Shown piece after piece: positions 42,315-51,526 of a stretch of DNA of 64,000 nucleotides. The notes under the pieces were generated by a model that saw only the letters and a program-made list of their open reading frames with translations, was not told the DNA's origin and did no database searches. The DNA is from JBGLNJ01 sp041300525 (GTDB lineage Bacteria > Chloroflexota > Anaerolineae > Fen-1058), in assembly GCA_041300525.1 (NCBI GenBank), contig JBGLNJ010000001.1:3658001-3722000 (forward strand), in the 5' to 3' direction. The number at the start of each line of letters is the position of its first letter. Within the stretch, counting starts at the first letter, position 1. Made by a program: the position numbers and the translations under genes.

Positions 42315-43964
42315 TCACGGGTTCCGTATCACGAGCGGCAAGAACACCTTGTAAGCCGGGCGGTAGAGCACCGACAGCCCGGTAGTGGTACCTTTGCTGA
42401 TGTTGGGGATAGTGCCAAACTGCGCCGAGGTGCTCGTGGTACGAATCCCCTGACCCGTGGAAAGCGCAGAGGGCAGCACTGCCGACCATGTGCCTTGCGC
42501 TGTAGCCGTGACCACCGCCAGCGATTGCAGCGCCTCGGTGATCGTGTCTGTGTCATCCAGGAATAATTCAACGACACAGTTGGGGCAGGCGCTGCTATCG
42601 CCGCTCACACCGCTGATTGCCGTGCCGTTGATCGTGGTCACTTTGGCCGGTTTGAAGAACTCGTAACCATCGGGCAGCAGCGGCCCCAGTTGAATGGCAT
42701 CTTCCGGCTTGGGATTGCCCGCCACGGCCGGCCAGGCGTTGGTCTGTTTGATGACATTGCGGCGCAGCGTGCACTCATCGTACAGATTGTCGTTGAGCGA
42801 AATGCCCGACAGTCGGGTATTGACGATGGTGTTATCGGCGATGAGCGTGTTCTTCATATCGCCGGTCAGCAGTATGCCCCGGCCGCAAGCGCCCACTTCC
42901 GTGTTATCAATATCCACGCCGATGCGGTTGTTTCGAATGGTGTGGCCCGTGATGCCGACCACGGTCACGCGCAGCGCATCCGGCTGCTGCGACAGCACAA
43001 AGATTTCCTGGCGCAGCCCGGCGATGATGTTGTTCTCAATGCGTTGGCTGATGCCTTCCACCGACAAGCCGCCGCCGCCCAGCCAATCTTCGGTAGTGCA
43101 CCACAACGCCGGATCGGCGTTCTTGACGACGTTGCCATCGGCCCGCGTCCCGACATAGTTGCCTGTGAAAATGTTGCTGCCACCACGCAGCGCCACAGCC
43201 ACACCATCAAATCCGGCAAAGACATTGTTTTGAATGGTGTTGAATTCCGCGGCGCCCGTGCCGCCCGCCAGGGCGATGGCGGCGCTGCCACTGCCATCTT
43301 GGGGGTTGTTGGCACGCAGATACACGCCCGTGCCCTCATCGTTCAAGCCGAACCAGTTGTTCTCGATCAGATTGTTGTCGGTGTTGAGGTATATATGCGT
43401 CTTAAAGTTCTGAAAGCCCAGGCCGCGAATGACATGACCGTCGTTGCCTGCCACGTCGCCGACGACCGGGCCATCCTTCTGTCCGGTCGTGGGTCCGACC
43501 AAAATGATCTTGGGACCGGTGGTCCGCCCGCCAGGCTGTGTGCTGCCATCAATGATGATTTGACCGTTCAGCCGCCGCAGCACTGAAGCATCGGACGTGG
43601 CCTGCAAATAGATGTGCCAGATCCCCAGCGTGGACGAGTAGCTTTGCGTCTCGGTGGTGGGAATGTTGAATTTGATCAACACCGGGCGCTGTCCGGCCGC
43701 CACATTGCGCGCCTGCACGATGGCGCGGCGCAGGGTACACGGCGAGGTGGTGCACGTGGTGCCCTGACTGGTGTCCGGATCGGTGCCGCTCGTCACAGTG
43801 ATGACGGTGGTGTAAGTATAGGTTGCCTGAGCGATGCCCCGATCGGCAGACGGCTTGTCTATAGATGCCTCTCCTTGCGCGGCCAGTGCCAGGGTGGCCG
43901 CCAGCCCTATGCTCAGGAACGCCAAGATCGCAACGAAAACGAGACGAACAAGCCTGAATGCCAT
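42315..43964 (-). CDS. Secreted CSLREA/NosD-like right-handed beta-helix protein
   Basis: About 549 residues from the ATG at 43964: a hydrophobic signal segment (LVRLVFVAILAFLSIGLA), a CSLREA-like block (TTSPCTLRRAIVQARN), then repeated N-T-I-x-N-N-x-I/V-F-x-G strands of a parallel beta helix (several RIENNIIAG, TIRNNRIGV, TLIADNTIV repeats) and a C-terminal domain ending VFLPLVIRNP. Such proteins are exported and usually bind polysaccharides. The start is doubtful: the preceding codons are shared with the end of an efflux-adaptor fragment, so the native leader may be lost. Confidence 0.78.
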   Translation of the reverse strand: MAFRLVRLVFVAILAFLSIGLAATLALAAQGEASIDKPSADRGIAQATYTYTTVITVTSGTDPDTSQGTTCTTSPCTLRRAIVQARNVAAGQRPVLIKFNIPTTETQSYSSTLGIWHIYLQATSDASVLRRLNGQIIIDGSTQPGGRTTGPKIILVGPTTGQKDGPVVGDVAGNDGHVIRGLGFQNFKTHIYLNTDNNLIENNWFGLNDEGTGVYLRANNPQDGSGSAAIALAGGTGAAEFNTIQNNVFAGFDGVAVALRGGSNIFTGNYVGTRADGNVVKNADPALWCTTEDWLGGGGLSVEGISQRIENNIIAGLRQEIFVLSQQPDALRVTVVGITGHTIRNNRIGVDIDNTEVGACGRGILLTGDMKNTLIADNTIVNTRLSGISLNDNLYDECTLRRNVIKQTNAWPAVAGNPKPEDAIQLGPLLPDGYEFFKPAKVTTINGTAISGVSGDSSACPNCVVELFLDDTDTITEALQSLAVVTATAQGTWSAVLPSALSTGQGIRTTSTSAQFGTIPNISKGTTTGLSVLYRPAYKVFLPLVIRNP

Positions 43965-44508
43965 ATTCCTTCGCGGCGGCACGACCTTCGACAACGCCAT
44001 CGTATGCTTCCTGGGCCTGTTTGAGTTGGGCGGCGGCGCGTGCCACTTCGGCCTGGGCAGCGGCAATGTCGGCCCCACGCGCCCCAGCTTGCAACTGCGC
44101 CAATTGCGCGGCGGCGCCATCCACCGCCGCCGCAGCCTGCTTGACGCCTTGCTCGGCCGCGGCCAACTCGGCGGCGCGCGGGCCAGCTTTGAGCTGCGCC
44201 AATTGCGCCTGGGCCGATTTCAACGCAGCGTTCGCCTGGGCCAGCGCCAGCCTGGCATCGGCGTCATCCAGCCGGACGACGATCTGCCCCGCCTCAACCT
44301 TGTCGCCTGACTGCACCTTGACTTCGACGACGCGCCCGCCCGATTGAAAAGCAAGATTCGCCCAGCGCACGGGCAAAAGCTTGCCCGAGGCCGAAACCAC
44401 GGCGGGCAACACCTGCGCCTGTGGAGTCGGGGTGGGCTTGGCCGATTGCCCCGCACAACCTGTCGCCAGCACAGCAAACAGCAGGGCAAGGATCGTTGTC
44501 TTTTTCAT
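43955..44508 (-). pseudogene. Efflux adaptor (HlyD/MacA type) lipoprotein, N-terminal fragment
   Basis: About 185 residues fit a periplasmic adaptor: lipoprotein signal with lipobox ATGCAG, a biotinyl-lipoyl half (GKLLPVRWANLAFQSGGRV, VKVQSGDKVEAGQIVVRLDD) and an Ala/Gln-rich coiled coil of repeats. Similarity stops at AAAKEYGIQA. The second half of the hairpin, lipoyl and beta-barrel domains are missing; the frame continues 130 codons into antisense-like sequence. The neighbouring double-FtsX permease is its natural partner. Confidence 0.83.
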
Positions 44509-44583
44509 GATTCCCTCTCTTTGAGTTGATAGCCAATCATGGCGGTTGATCAGTGAGTCTAACCACTAACGACTTGCCACTGA

Positions 44584-46830
44584 TCACTCGTAGCGTAAAG
44601 CTTCCACCGGGCTGAGGTTCGCGGCTCGCCAGGCGGGATACAAGCCGCCTACAACGCCCAGCCCCAGCGCGATGACGAGCGCCTGCATGAGCAAGGGCGG
44701 CGAAAGAACGATAGCGAGCGCCGACCCGAACAGCGGGATTTGGCGCATCGCCGCCCCTAGCAACATCGAAGCCAGGATGCCACACACGACGCCCAACACG
44801 CCCAACACCAGCGATTCCTGGAACACGGCGAACAACACGCGGCGGCGGCGCCAGCCCAGCGCGCGGAGTGTGCCGATCTCGCGCGTGCGCTCAAAGACGC
44901 TCATCACCATCGTGTTCATCATGCCGATGCCGCCGACAATGATCGCCAGCACGCTGACGGTCCACATCATCACGCGCATACTCTGCATCTCGGGCGCCGT
45001 TTCGACCGACTCGCTTGAAGGCGCGACGGTGACATCGGGAAAGATCGCCTGGATTTGCGCGCGTAGCGCGTCGGCCTGCTGGGGGTCGCTCAACTTGATC
45101 TGGTACATGGTCACCTGGCGGACCTTGCCGAGCAGCTCTTGCGCATCGCGCAGCGAGATGATGATGCTGCCCTCTTCCCACGTCACCCCGGTCTCGAACA
45201 GCCCCACCACACGAAAGCTCACTTCGCGCAAGCGGATGACCTGGCCAACCTGCGTCTTGAGGAGTTCGGCCGCAGCGCGGCCCAGAATCACCTCGCGGCT
45301 GCCGGACAGCGTGCGCCCCTCGATGATCTTGAAATGGCGGACGGCCTCTTCCTGCGGGTCATAGCCCATAACGATGAGGGGCAGCTCGTCCGTCGCGACG
45401 ATGCCCATGACCGCAGCCGATATGCTCTGCACACCGGGCAAGGTCGCCATCTGCCGCCCCACGCGCTCGCTGATGGCGCTGTAGCCGATGCTCGTCGCGC
45501 CCGCCTGCCGCGCCGTGAGGTCAGCCCCGCCCGCGCTGATGAGCTTGCTGTACTCTGCCATAAAGCCATCGGTCAGCCCGCCTAGCGTCACGACCGAAGC
45601 CAGGCCCATCGCAATGCCGACGACGGTCAGCGCCGTGCGCCCGCGCCGCCGCAAGAGCGAGCGCGCCGCCTCAAATTTGATATTCGAGAGTTGAGCGTTG
45701 GAATCCGCCGCGCCGCCTTCGTATCGCAGCGCCTCGACCGGCAACAAGTGCGACGCCCAGCGGGCCGGATACACGCCGCCGGCCGCGCCGAGCACCACCG
45801 CCGTGACCATGCCTTGCAAAAGCAGCGGCCAGGTCAGCCGCCCCTGCAAAAAGCTCAACGCGGGCGTCTGCCCCAGCGGGCCGATCAGCGCCGCGCCGGC
45901 CGCGCAGCCGAGCAGGCCGCCGATGACGCCGAGCGCCACACTTTCGCCGAGCACCAGAACCAACACGCGGCGGCGGCTCCAGCCCAACGCGCGCAACGTG
46001 CCGATCTCACGCGTGCGCTCAAAGACGCTCATCATCACTGTGTTGGTCATGCCCACGCCGCCAATGATGACGGCCAGGAGCGCCATGCCCCACCCCAGCC
46101 CTTGAATCAAGCCGACGAGTTGTTGTTGGTTCGCTGCCTGCGAGGATTGCGACACGCTCAGGCGTGGGAACTGGCGCTCGATGCGCGCGCGCACTTCAGG
46201 CAACTGGCGCGGGTCGCGCAGCTTGATCTGCACCGCGCTCACTGTCCGCTGCTTTTGAAGCAACTGTTGCGCGTCGGCGAGCGAGACGACCGAGGCCGCG
46301 TCTTCAAAGCCGCTGCCCGTCTCGTAAATCCCGACGACGCGAAACGCTCCGCCCGTCAACGGCAGCATGTCGCCCACTTGCAGCTTGAGCGATTGCGCCG
46401 CCTGCCCGCCGATCAAGATCTCGCGGCTGCTCGAACCTTGGCGCGCTGCGCCGAGCGGCTGCCCCGCGACCAGCTTGAAGCGTTGAACGGCAAATTCCTT
46501 GGTGTCGTAACCAAAGACGAAAAAGTAGGGCGCGCCGGGCGCGGTGACATTGCCCACGATCATGCCTGTCGCCGTGCGCACGTCGGGGATCGCCGCAACC
46601 TGGCGGATAACGGCCTCGTCCACACTGCTGTTGGTCACGTCATACGCGCCCTGCTGCATGATGACCAGGTCAGCGCCGCTGCCGGAAAACATGGCGAGGT
46701 AGCCGTTGCGCAGGCCCTCGCCCATCGCGCCCAGCGTGACAATCATCGTCACGCCGATGGCGATGCCCAGCACCGTGAGCAGCGTGCGCGTCTTGCGTCC
46801 GGTAAGATTTTTGAGCACGATTGTTAACAT
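44584..46830 (-). CDS. ABC transporter permease with two FtsX/MacB domains
   Basis: The 748-aa protein is a tandem duplication of the MacB-type core: each half has a starting helix, an extracellular MacB-PCD domain and three membrane helices. Repeated blocks are GVGMTNTVMMSVFERTREIG in the first half, GIGMMNTMVMSVFERTREIG in the second, RTLLTVLGIAIGV / RTALTVVGIAMGL, and a final AWRAANLSPVEALRYE. Such permeases work in tripartite efflux or lipoprotein export. The adaptor gene upstream of the minus-strand end is broken, and no ATP-binding subunit is adjacent. Confidence 0.88.
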   Translation of the reverse strand: MLTIVLKNLTGRKTRTLLTVLGIAIGVTMIVTLGAMGEGLRNGYLAMFSGSGADLVIMQQGAYDVTNSSVDEAVIRQVAAIPDVRTATGMIVGNVTAPGAPYFFVFGYDTKEFAVQRFKLVAGQPLGAARQGSSSREILIGGQAAQSLKLQVGDMLPLTGGAFRVVGIYETGSGFEDAASVVSLADAQQLLQKQRTVSAVQIKLRDPRQLPEVRARIERQFPRLSVSQSSQAANQQQLVGLIQGLGWGMALLAVIIGGVGMTNTVMMSVFERTREIGTLRALGWSRRRVLVLVLGESVALGVIGGLLGCAAGAALIGPLGQTPALSFLQGRLTWPLLLQGMVTAVVLGAAGGVYPARWASHLLPVEALRYEGGAADSNAQLSNIKFEAARSLLRRRGRTALTVVGIAMGLASVVTLGGLTDGFMAEYSKLISAGGADLTARQAGATSIGYSAISERVGRQMATLPGVQSISAAVMGIVATDELPLIVMGYDPQEEAVRHFKIIEGRTLSGSREVILGRAAAELLKTQVGQVIRLREVSFRVVGLFETGVTWEEGSIIISLRDAQELLGKVRQVTMYQIKLSDPQQADALRAQIQAIFPDVTVAPSSESVETAPEMQSMRVMMWTVSVLAIIVGGIGMMNTMVMSVFERTREIGTLRALGWRRRRVLFAVFQESLVLGVLGVVCGILASMLLGAAMRQIPLFGSALAIVLSPPLLMQALVIALGLGVVGGLYPAWRAANLSPVEALRYE

Positions 46831-46900
46831 CTGCTATCCTACTTGATTGCAGTTGATCTTGGTCCACTGATTCAGGCGCATGTCACTCACCGATACCGAT

Positions 46901-47626
46901 CTATATCCGCTCGGCATGTCCCGCCAGCGTTTTTTCCATCCAGAGCAGAATGACGTCACGGTCTCCATACCACCTGGCGCCGAAACCGCTGAAATGGCCC
47001 ACGCCTTCGAGAACCATCTGGCGCGACCCGCGCAGCAGAGCAGATTCGACCGGCACGATGCCATCGCCCCACGTGTCGCCGCGCCCGCACATCTTGGCGT
47101 GATTTCGATAGACCCAGCGTTCGCGCCCAGTCCCTGCCAGGTCGCCCCGTATCGCTTTGCCGGCAACAGACACGTACTCGACGCGCGGCGCGAAAAAAGC
47201 GCCTGGGTAATGCCGCTCGACCCAGCGCGACATCACGCCGCCCCGCGTCAGGCCGGCCTGGTTGTGATGGGGACTGCCAAGTGTGATCAGGAGATCAACA
47301 GCGTCCACCCCATGATACACCTGCCCCATAAAAGGCTGCGGACTCAGATAGAGCCGCGAGAGAACCCCGCCCATGCTGTGCCCGACCAACGTGACCTTGC
47401 CAGTGACCGAGTGTGACACTGCCGAACGCACCGCGCGGTCAAGCTTGCGCAACAAACGCGTCCAGCCCGGCGGGGTCACACTGGGCAGCCAATCGTGTCC
47501 AAACGTTTGGACGATCGCAACCGGCTGGCCTGTGATCGAGGCCAGTTCGCCGCGCATTTCCCCGTAGAGTGATGCAAAGCTCAAGAATCCGCCCAGGATC
47601 ACGATCGGTTGAGCCGTCATACTCAT
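46901..47626 (-). CDS. Alpha/beta hydrolase (lipase-like)
   Basis: The 241-aa protein has an alpha/beta-hydrolase core: IVILGGFLSF, the nucleophile elbow VTLVGHSMGG (Ser), LLITLGSPH, an acid in DGIVPVESA and the His in GVGHFSG. It resembles bacterial triacylglycerol lipases/acyltransferase-like hydrolases of the LipA/PGAP1 type. ATG at 47626 overlaps the stop of the PlsY-like gene (ATGA), so the two are coupled, consistent with a lipid substrate. Confidence 0.82.
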   Translation of the reverse strand: MSMTAQPIVILGGFLSFASLYGEMRGELASITGQPVAIVQTFGHDWLPSVTPPGWTRLLRKLDRAVRSAVSHSVTGKVTLVGHSMGGVLSRLYLSPQPFMGQVYHGVDAVDLLITLGSPHHNQAGLTRGGVMSRWVERHYPGAFFAPRVEYVSVAGKAIRGDLAGTGRERWVYRNHAKMCGRGDTWGDGIVPVESALLRGSRQMVLEGVGHFSGFGARWYGDRDVILLWMEKTLAGHAERI

Positions 47627-48315
47627 GTCTTTTTCAACAGCCCGAGCCGGTTCGCCATTTTGGCAATCATGCGTGTCATCGGAATAGCGTCCATGTCCTG
47701 GGTGAGATTGGCGCCGCCTGCTTTCTTCCGCGCTTCCATCACCTGCCGGATCTCGGGGATCATGGCAACGACAAAGAGGATATTGACGGCGACGCCATAG
47801 GCCAAATACCACACATCGTAGGTGCGGAACCACAGCCAGGGAATCATCAGCCAGATGCCGGCCATGAACGACACGACGACATCGCGCACCACGACCAGGC
47901 CCAGTAACAAGCCGCCAAAGCTGGTGACCCACACGCCGAGGAAATCCACGACGAACAACCCGCCATAGATCGGCGAAAGCCCCCGCCCGCCTTTGAAGCG
48001 ATGGAACACCGGCCAGATGTGGCCCACCACACCCAGCGTCGCGACGATCAAGAAATAGTGGGCGTTCGGATAAGCAAGCCGCAAGATCAGCGTCGGCACT
48101 GCGACCTTGAGCATATCGAGCAGTGCGGTGAACATGCCCCACTTGGGACCAAGCTGAACCGAGACCGCCGTGCCGCTGACAGGCATTTGCAGCTTGTCTT
48201 CGCTGCCCACCATCGGCAATTCCGTGCGCGCCACGTCCACACTCGGCGCGACCAAGCGGTTGATCACGCGCGCAAACGAAATCGAGCCGAGCACATAACC
48301 GATCACGGCGGCCAA
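47623..48315 (-). CDS. PlsY-like glycerol-3-phosphate acyltransferase family protein, 5' end uncertain
   Basis: About 230 residues match the PlsY/YgiH membrane acyltransferase family, which transfers acyl from acyl-phosphate to glycerol-3-phosphate. It shows an N-terminal VIGYVLGSISFARV helix, a GHIWPVFHRFKGGRGLSP loop (typical PlsY has GHxFPVFxxFKGGKGVA) and several more helices. The start is unclear: TTG at 48315 is the first usable codon that keeps PlsY content, and the sequence upstream is the antisense of hrcA. The native start was probably lost at the junction with hrcA. Confidence 0.75.
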   Translation of the reverse strand: MAAVIGYVLGSISFARVINRLVAPSVDVARTELPMVGSEDKLQMPVSGTAVSVQLGPKWGMFTALLDMLKVAVPTLILRLAYPNAHYFLIVATLGVVGHIWPVFHRFKGGRGLSPIYGGLFVVDFLGVWVTSFGGLLLGLVVVRDVVVSFMAGIWLMIPWLWFRTYDVWYLAYGVAVNILFVVAMIPEIRQVMEARKKAGGANLTQDMDAIPMTRMIAKMANRLGLLKKT

Positions 48316-48316
48316 G

Positions 48317-48949
48317 ATGCCAACTGACCAATCCCTGGTCCTGCTCATCCTCGTTCTGCAAGAGGGCAGTGTGAAGCAAGAGATGCTGACGCTGGCCCAG
48401 GCGCTGGCGCAGGAAACTTTGGACGAAGCTTCGCGCCGGTTGAACAACGCTTGCGAAAACTTGTCGGCGGATGGCATTGCGGCGCTGCGCGCCAATCTGC
48501 CGACGTTTGAGGCCGAGATCGCCGGAGTGCTCGCAGACATCTTGCAGGCTACGGAACAGAGTTCTTCCAATCTGATCTACCATGACGGGGTAACCGAGAT
48601 GCTCAAGCAACCCGAATTTGAAAGACGGGAAGAGTCGGAGGGGCTGCTGCGCGTGATGGAAGATCACAACAGCTTGCTGGAAGAAGTGTTTGCCAACGCG
48701 CTTAGCATGAACATCGGCGGCGTGCAGGTGGTCATCGGTGGAGAAGGCCGGTGGCGCGAGTTGCGCGATTGCTCGTTGGTGCTGGGGCGCTACGGCGTTG
48801 CCGACCAGGCCATCGGGACGCTTGGCGTGTTAGGCCCCACGCGGATGCCCTATGGCCGCGCGATCAGCGCCGTGCGCTACGTGTCCGACTTGATGAGCGA
48901 TCTCGTTTCTGATTTATATTCGCACGAGGAGGTAGTCGAACGTGACTGA
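48317..48949 (+). pseudogene. hrcA: Heat-shock repressor HrcA, C-terminal fragment
   Basis: About 200 residues match the GAF-like and C-terminal domains of HrcA (LVLLILVLQEGSVKQ, VFANALSMNIGGVQVVIGGE, LGVLGPTRMPYGRAISAV). The winged-helix DNA-binding domain (first ~100-140 residues) is absent, so it cannot repress. The GrpE GTG start overlaps its stop by 8 bp, so the hrcA-grpE-dnaK-dnaJ order is native. No CIRCE element is visible in the intergenic spaces. Confidence 0.85.
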
Positions 48950-49523
48950 AAAAGCGCAAGACATCATTGCAGAAAATCCTCAGGAGGATCGGGCAGCCCT
49001 AGAAACTGAGCCGGTCGTTTCGTTCGTGCGCGAAGCGAGCGCGACGCCCACAGACGAAACGGCCGCGCTGCGTGAGGAGTTGGAAAAAGTCAAGGCGCAG
49101 GCAGCGGAATATTTGGACGGCTGGCAGCGCGCGCGGGCCGAGCTGGCCAATGCTCGAAAACGGTTCGAGAAAGAGCGGAGTGAAGCGGGACAATCGGCGG
49201 CGGGAGACCTCCTTCGAAAAATCCTGCCGGTCTTGGACGATCTGGATCGCGCGATGAAGACCGCGCCGGACGACCTGCGCCAGCACCCCTGGATGGACGG
49301 TGTGGCGCTCATTCAACGCAAATTCCAGGCTGCGTTGGAGAGCGAGGGTGTCAAGCTGATCGAGGTCAGGCCGGGCGACCGATTCGACCCGACACAGCAC
49401 GAGGCTGTGACGCACGAAGAAAATGCAGAGCGCAAAGAAGGCGAGATCATCGCCGAGGTGCAGAGGGGCTATCGCTTTGGATCCCAAGTCCTGCGCCCGG
49501 CGTTGGTGAGAGTCGCAAAGTAA
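48942..49523 (+). CDS. grpE: Nucleotide exchange factor GrpE
   Basis: The 193-aa protein has an acidic N-terminus, a long coiled coil, and the GrpE core: DGWQRARAELANARKRFEKE, LLRKILPVLDDLDRA, GVALIQRKFQAALES, then FDPTQHEAVTHEE and the RGYRFGSQVLRPALVRV end. It releases ADP from DnaK. The GTG start overlaps the hrcA stop. GGAGG precedes it. Confidence 0.93.
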   Translation: MTEKAQDIIAENPQEDRAALETEPVVSFVREASATPTDETAALREELEKVKAQAAEYLDGWQRARAELANARKRFEKERSEAGQSAAGDLLRKILPVLDDLDRAMKTAPDDLRQHPWMDGVALIQRKFQAALESEGVKLIEVRPGDRFDPTQHEAVTHEENAERKEGEIIAEVQRGYRFGSQVLRPALVRVAK

Positions 49524-49597
49524 TCCGTGACGGAACACGCAGCACGTAGTACGCACTGCGCGCCGCGTATCATCTATCAAAAAGGAGTTATCGCATT

Positions 49598-51514
49598 ATG
49601 GGCAAAATCATCGGCATTGATCTGGGCACGACGTTCTCGGTCGTTGCTGTGATGGAAGGCGGCGAGCCGGTCGTCATCCCGTCGTCGGAGGGCGCGCGCC
49701 TGTTCCCATCCGTCGTCGCCATCAATCCCAAGACGGACGAGCGGATGGTCGGACAGGTGGCACGGCGGCAGGCCGTCATCAATCCGGAGAACACAGTTTT
49801 CTCCGTCAAGCGGTTGATGGGGCGCAAGTTCAAAGATGTCGAGGTGCAACGCGCGCTCAAGCGCCTGCCCTACAAAGTCGTCGAAGCGCCGAACGGCGAT
49901 TGCCGCGTGGTCATGGGCGGCAAAGAGTACAGCCCGCCCGAAGTCTCGGCCATGATCCTGCAAAAGATGAAGCAAGACGCCGAAGCGTACCTGGGCGAGC
50001 AGGTGACGCAGGCCGTCATCACCGTTCCGGCGTACTTTAACGACAGCCAGCGCCAGGCGACGAAGGACGCGGGCAAGATCGCCGGGCTGGAAGTCTTGCG
50101 CATCATCAACGAGCCGACGGCCTCCTCGCTGGCGTATGGCCTGGACAAAAAGAAAGACGAGACCATCGCAGTGTATGACCTGGGCGGTGGGACGTTCGAC
50201 ATCTCGATCCTCGACATGGGCGAAGGCGTGTTCGAGGTCAAGTCCACGAACGGTGACACGTTCCTCGGCGGCGACGACTTTGACCAGCGGGTCATTGACT
50301 ATGTGGCCGACGAGTACAAGAAAGAGCAGGGGATTGACTTGCGCGGGGACCGCCAGGCCCTGCAGCGGCTCAAGGAATCCGCCGAGAAAGCCAAGATCGA
50401 GCTTTCGACGGTGATGGAGACCGAGATCAACTTGCCGTTCATCACGGCGGATGCTTCCGGCCCCAAGCACTTGCAGATGCGGCTCACGCGCGCCAAGCTG
50501 GAGCAGATCACCGCCGACCTGGTTGATCGCAGCATCGCGCCGTGCAAGCGCGCGCTCGAAGACGCCAAGATTTCAACGAGCGACATTGACGAGGTGGTGC
50601 TCGTGGGCGGCATGACGCGCATGCCAGCGGTGCAAGAAGCCGTCCGCAAGTTTTTTGCTCGCGAGCCGCACAAGGGCGTCAACCCCGACGAGGTGGTGGG
50701 CGTGGGCGCGGCGATCCAAGGCGGCGTGTTGGGCGGCGAGGTAAAGGACATTTTGCTGCTGGACGTGACGCCGCTGACGCTCGCCATCGAGACGCTGGGC
50801 GGCGTGGCGACGGCCCTCATCGAGCGCAACACGACCATCCCCTATCGCAAGAGCCAGGTTTTTTCAACTGCGTCGGACATGCAAACGAGCGTGGAGATTC
50901 ACGTCACGCAGGGCGAGCGCCCGATGGCTGCCGACAACAAATCGCTGGGCCGCTTTATCCTGGATGGCATCCCGCCCGCGCCGCGTGGCGTGCCGCAGAT
51001 CGAAGTGACGTTCGACATTGATGCCAATGGCATCCTCAACGTCAACGCGCAGGACAAGGCCACGGGCCGCAGCCAGCACATCACGATCACCGCGTCTTCG
51101 GGCTTGAACAAGGACGAAGTCGAGCGGATGGTGAAGGAAGGCCAAAAGTTCGAGGCCGAAGATAAAAAGCGCCGCGAGCGCATCGAAGCGCGCAACCAGG
51201 CCGACACGCTCGTCTACCAGGCCGAAAAGCTCGTGCGTGAGCAGGGCGACAAGATCGGCGCGGACAAGTCCGAACTGGAAAGCAAGGCGAATGCGCTCAA
51301 AGGCATCCTGGAGACGGCGGACGTTCAGGAATTGCAGCGCAAGACGCAGGAATTGGCCGACGTGCTCCAGCGCGCCGGCGCGGCGATGTATGGACAGCCC
51401 GGCGCCGAGGGGACACCAGGCGACCCCGGCGGCGCGACGCCTCCACCCGGAAGCGGCCCTGCCGAAGGTTCGAGTGGCGAAGACGTGATCGAAGGCGAGT
51501 ACACGAAAAAGTAA
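49598..51514 (+). CDS. dnaK: Chaperone DnaK (Hsp70)
   Basis: The 638-aa protein is full-length DnaK: IGIDLGTTFSVVAVMEGG at the start, VPAYFNDSQRQATKDAG, AVYDLGGGTFDISIL, VLVGGMTRMPAVQE in the ATPase domain, the linker DILLLDVTPLTLAIET, and the substrate-binding domain. The C-terminus is Gly/Pro-rich and ends in a V-I-E-G-E-Y motif. AAGGAG precedes the ATG. It is the third gene of the heat-shock operon. Confidence 0.97.
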   Translation: MGKIIGIDLGTTFSVVAVMEGGEPVVIPSSEGARLFPSVVAINPKTDERMVGQVARRQAVINPENTVFSVKRLMGRKFKDVEVQRALKRLPYKVVEAPNGDCRVVMGGKEYSPPEVSAMILQKMKQDAEAYLGEQVTQAVITVPAYFNDSQRQATKDAGKIAGLEVLRIINEPTASSLAYGLDKKKDETIAVYDLGGGTFDISILDMGEGVFEVKSTNGDTFLGGDDFDQRVIDYVADEYKKEQGIDLRGDRQALQRLKESAEKAKIELSTVMETEINLPFITADASGPKHLQMRLTRAKLEQITADLVDRSIAPCKRALEDAKISTSDIDEVVLVGGMTRMPAVQEAVRKFFAREPHKGVNPDEVVGVGAAIQGGVLGGEVKDILLLDVTPLTLAIETLGGVATALIERNTTIPYRKSQVFSTASDMQTSVEIHVTQGERPMAADNKSLGRFILDGIPPAPRGVPQIEVTFDIDANGILNVNAQDKATGRSQHITITASSGLNKDEVERMVKEGQKFEAEDKKRRERIEARNQADTLVYQAEKLVREQGDKIGADKSELESKANALKGILETADVQELQRKTQELADVLQRAGAAMYGQPGAEGTPGDPGGATPPPGSGPAEGSSGEDVIEGEYTKK

Positions 51515-51526
51515 TGCGGCGGATCA

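Noticed and set aside
43549..43954. Continuation of the efflux adaptor frame for 130 codons
   Set aside because: The residues lose all HlyD character and overlap, in another frame, the strongly patterned beta-helix protein.
49524..49597. CIRCE operator before dnaK
   Set aside because: No TTAGCACTC-N9-GAGTGCTAA-like inverted repeat is found here or before grpE.
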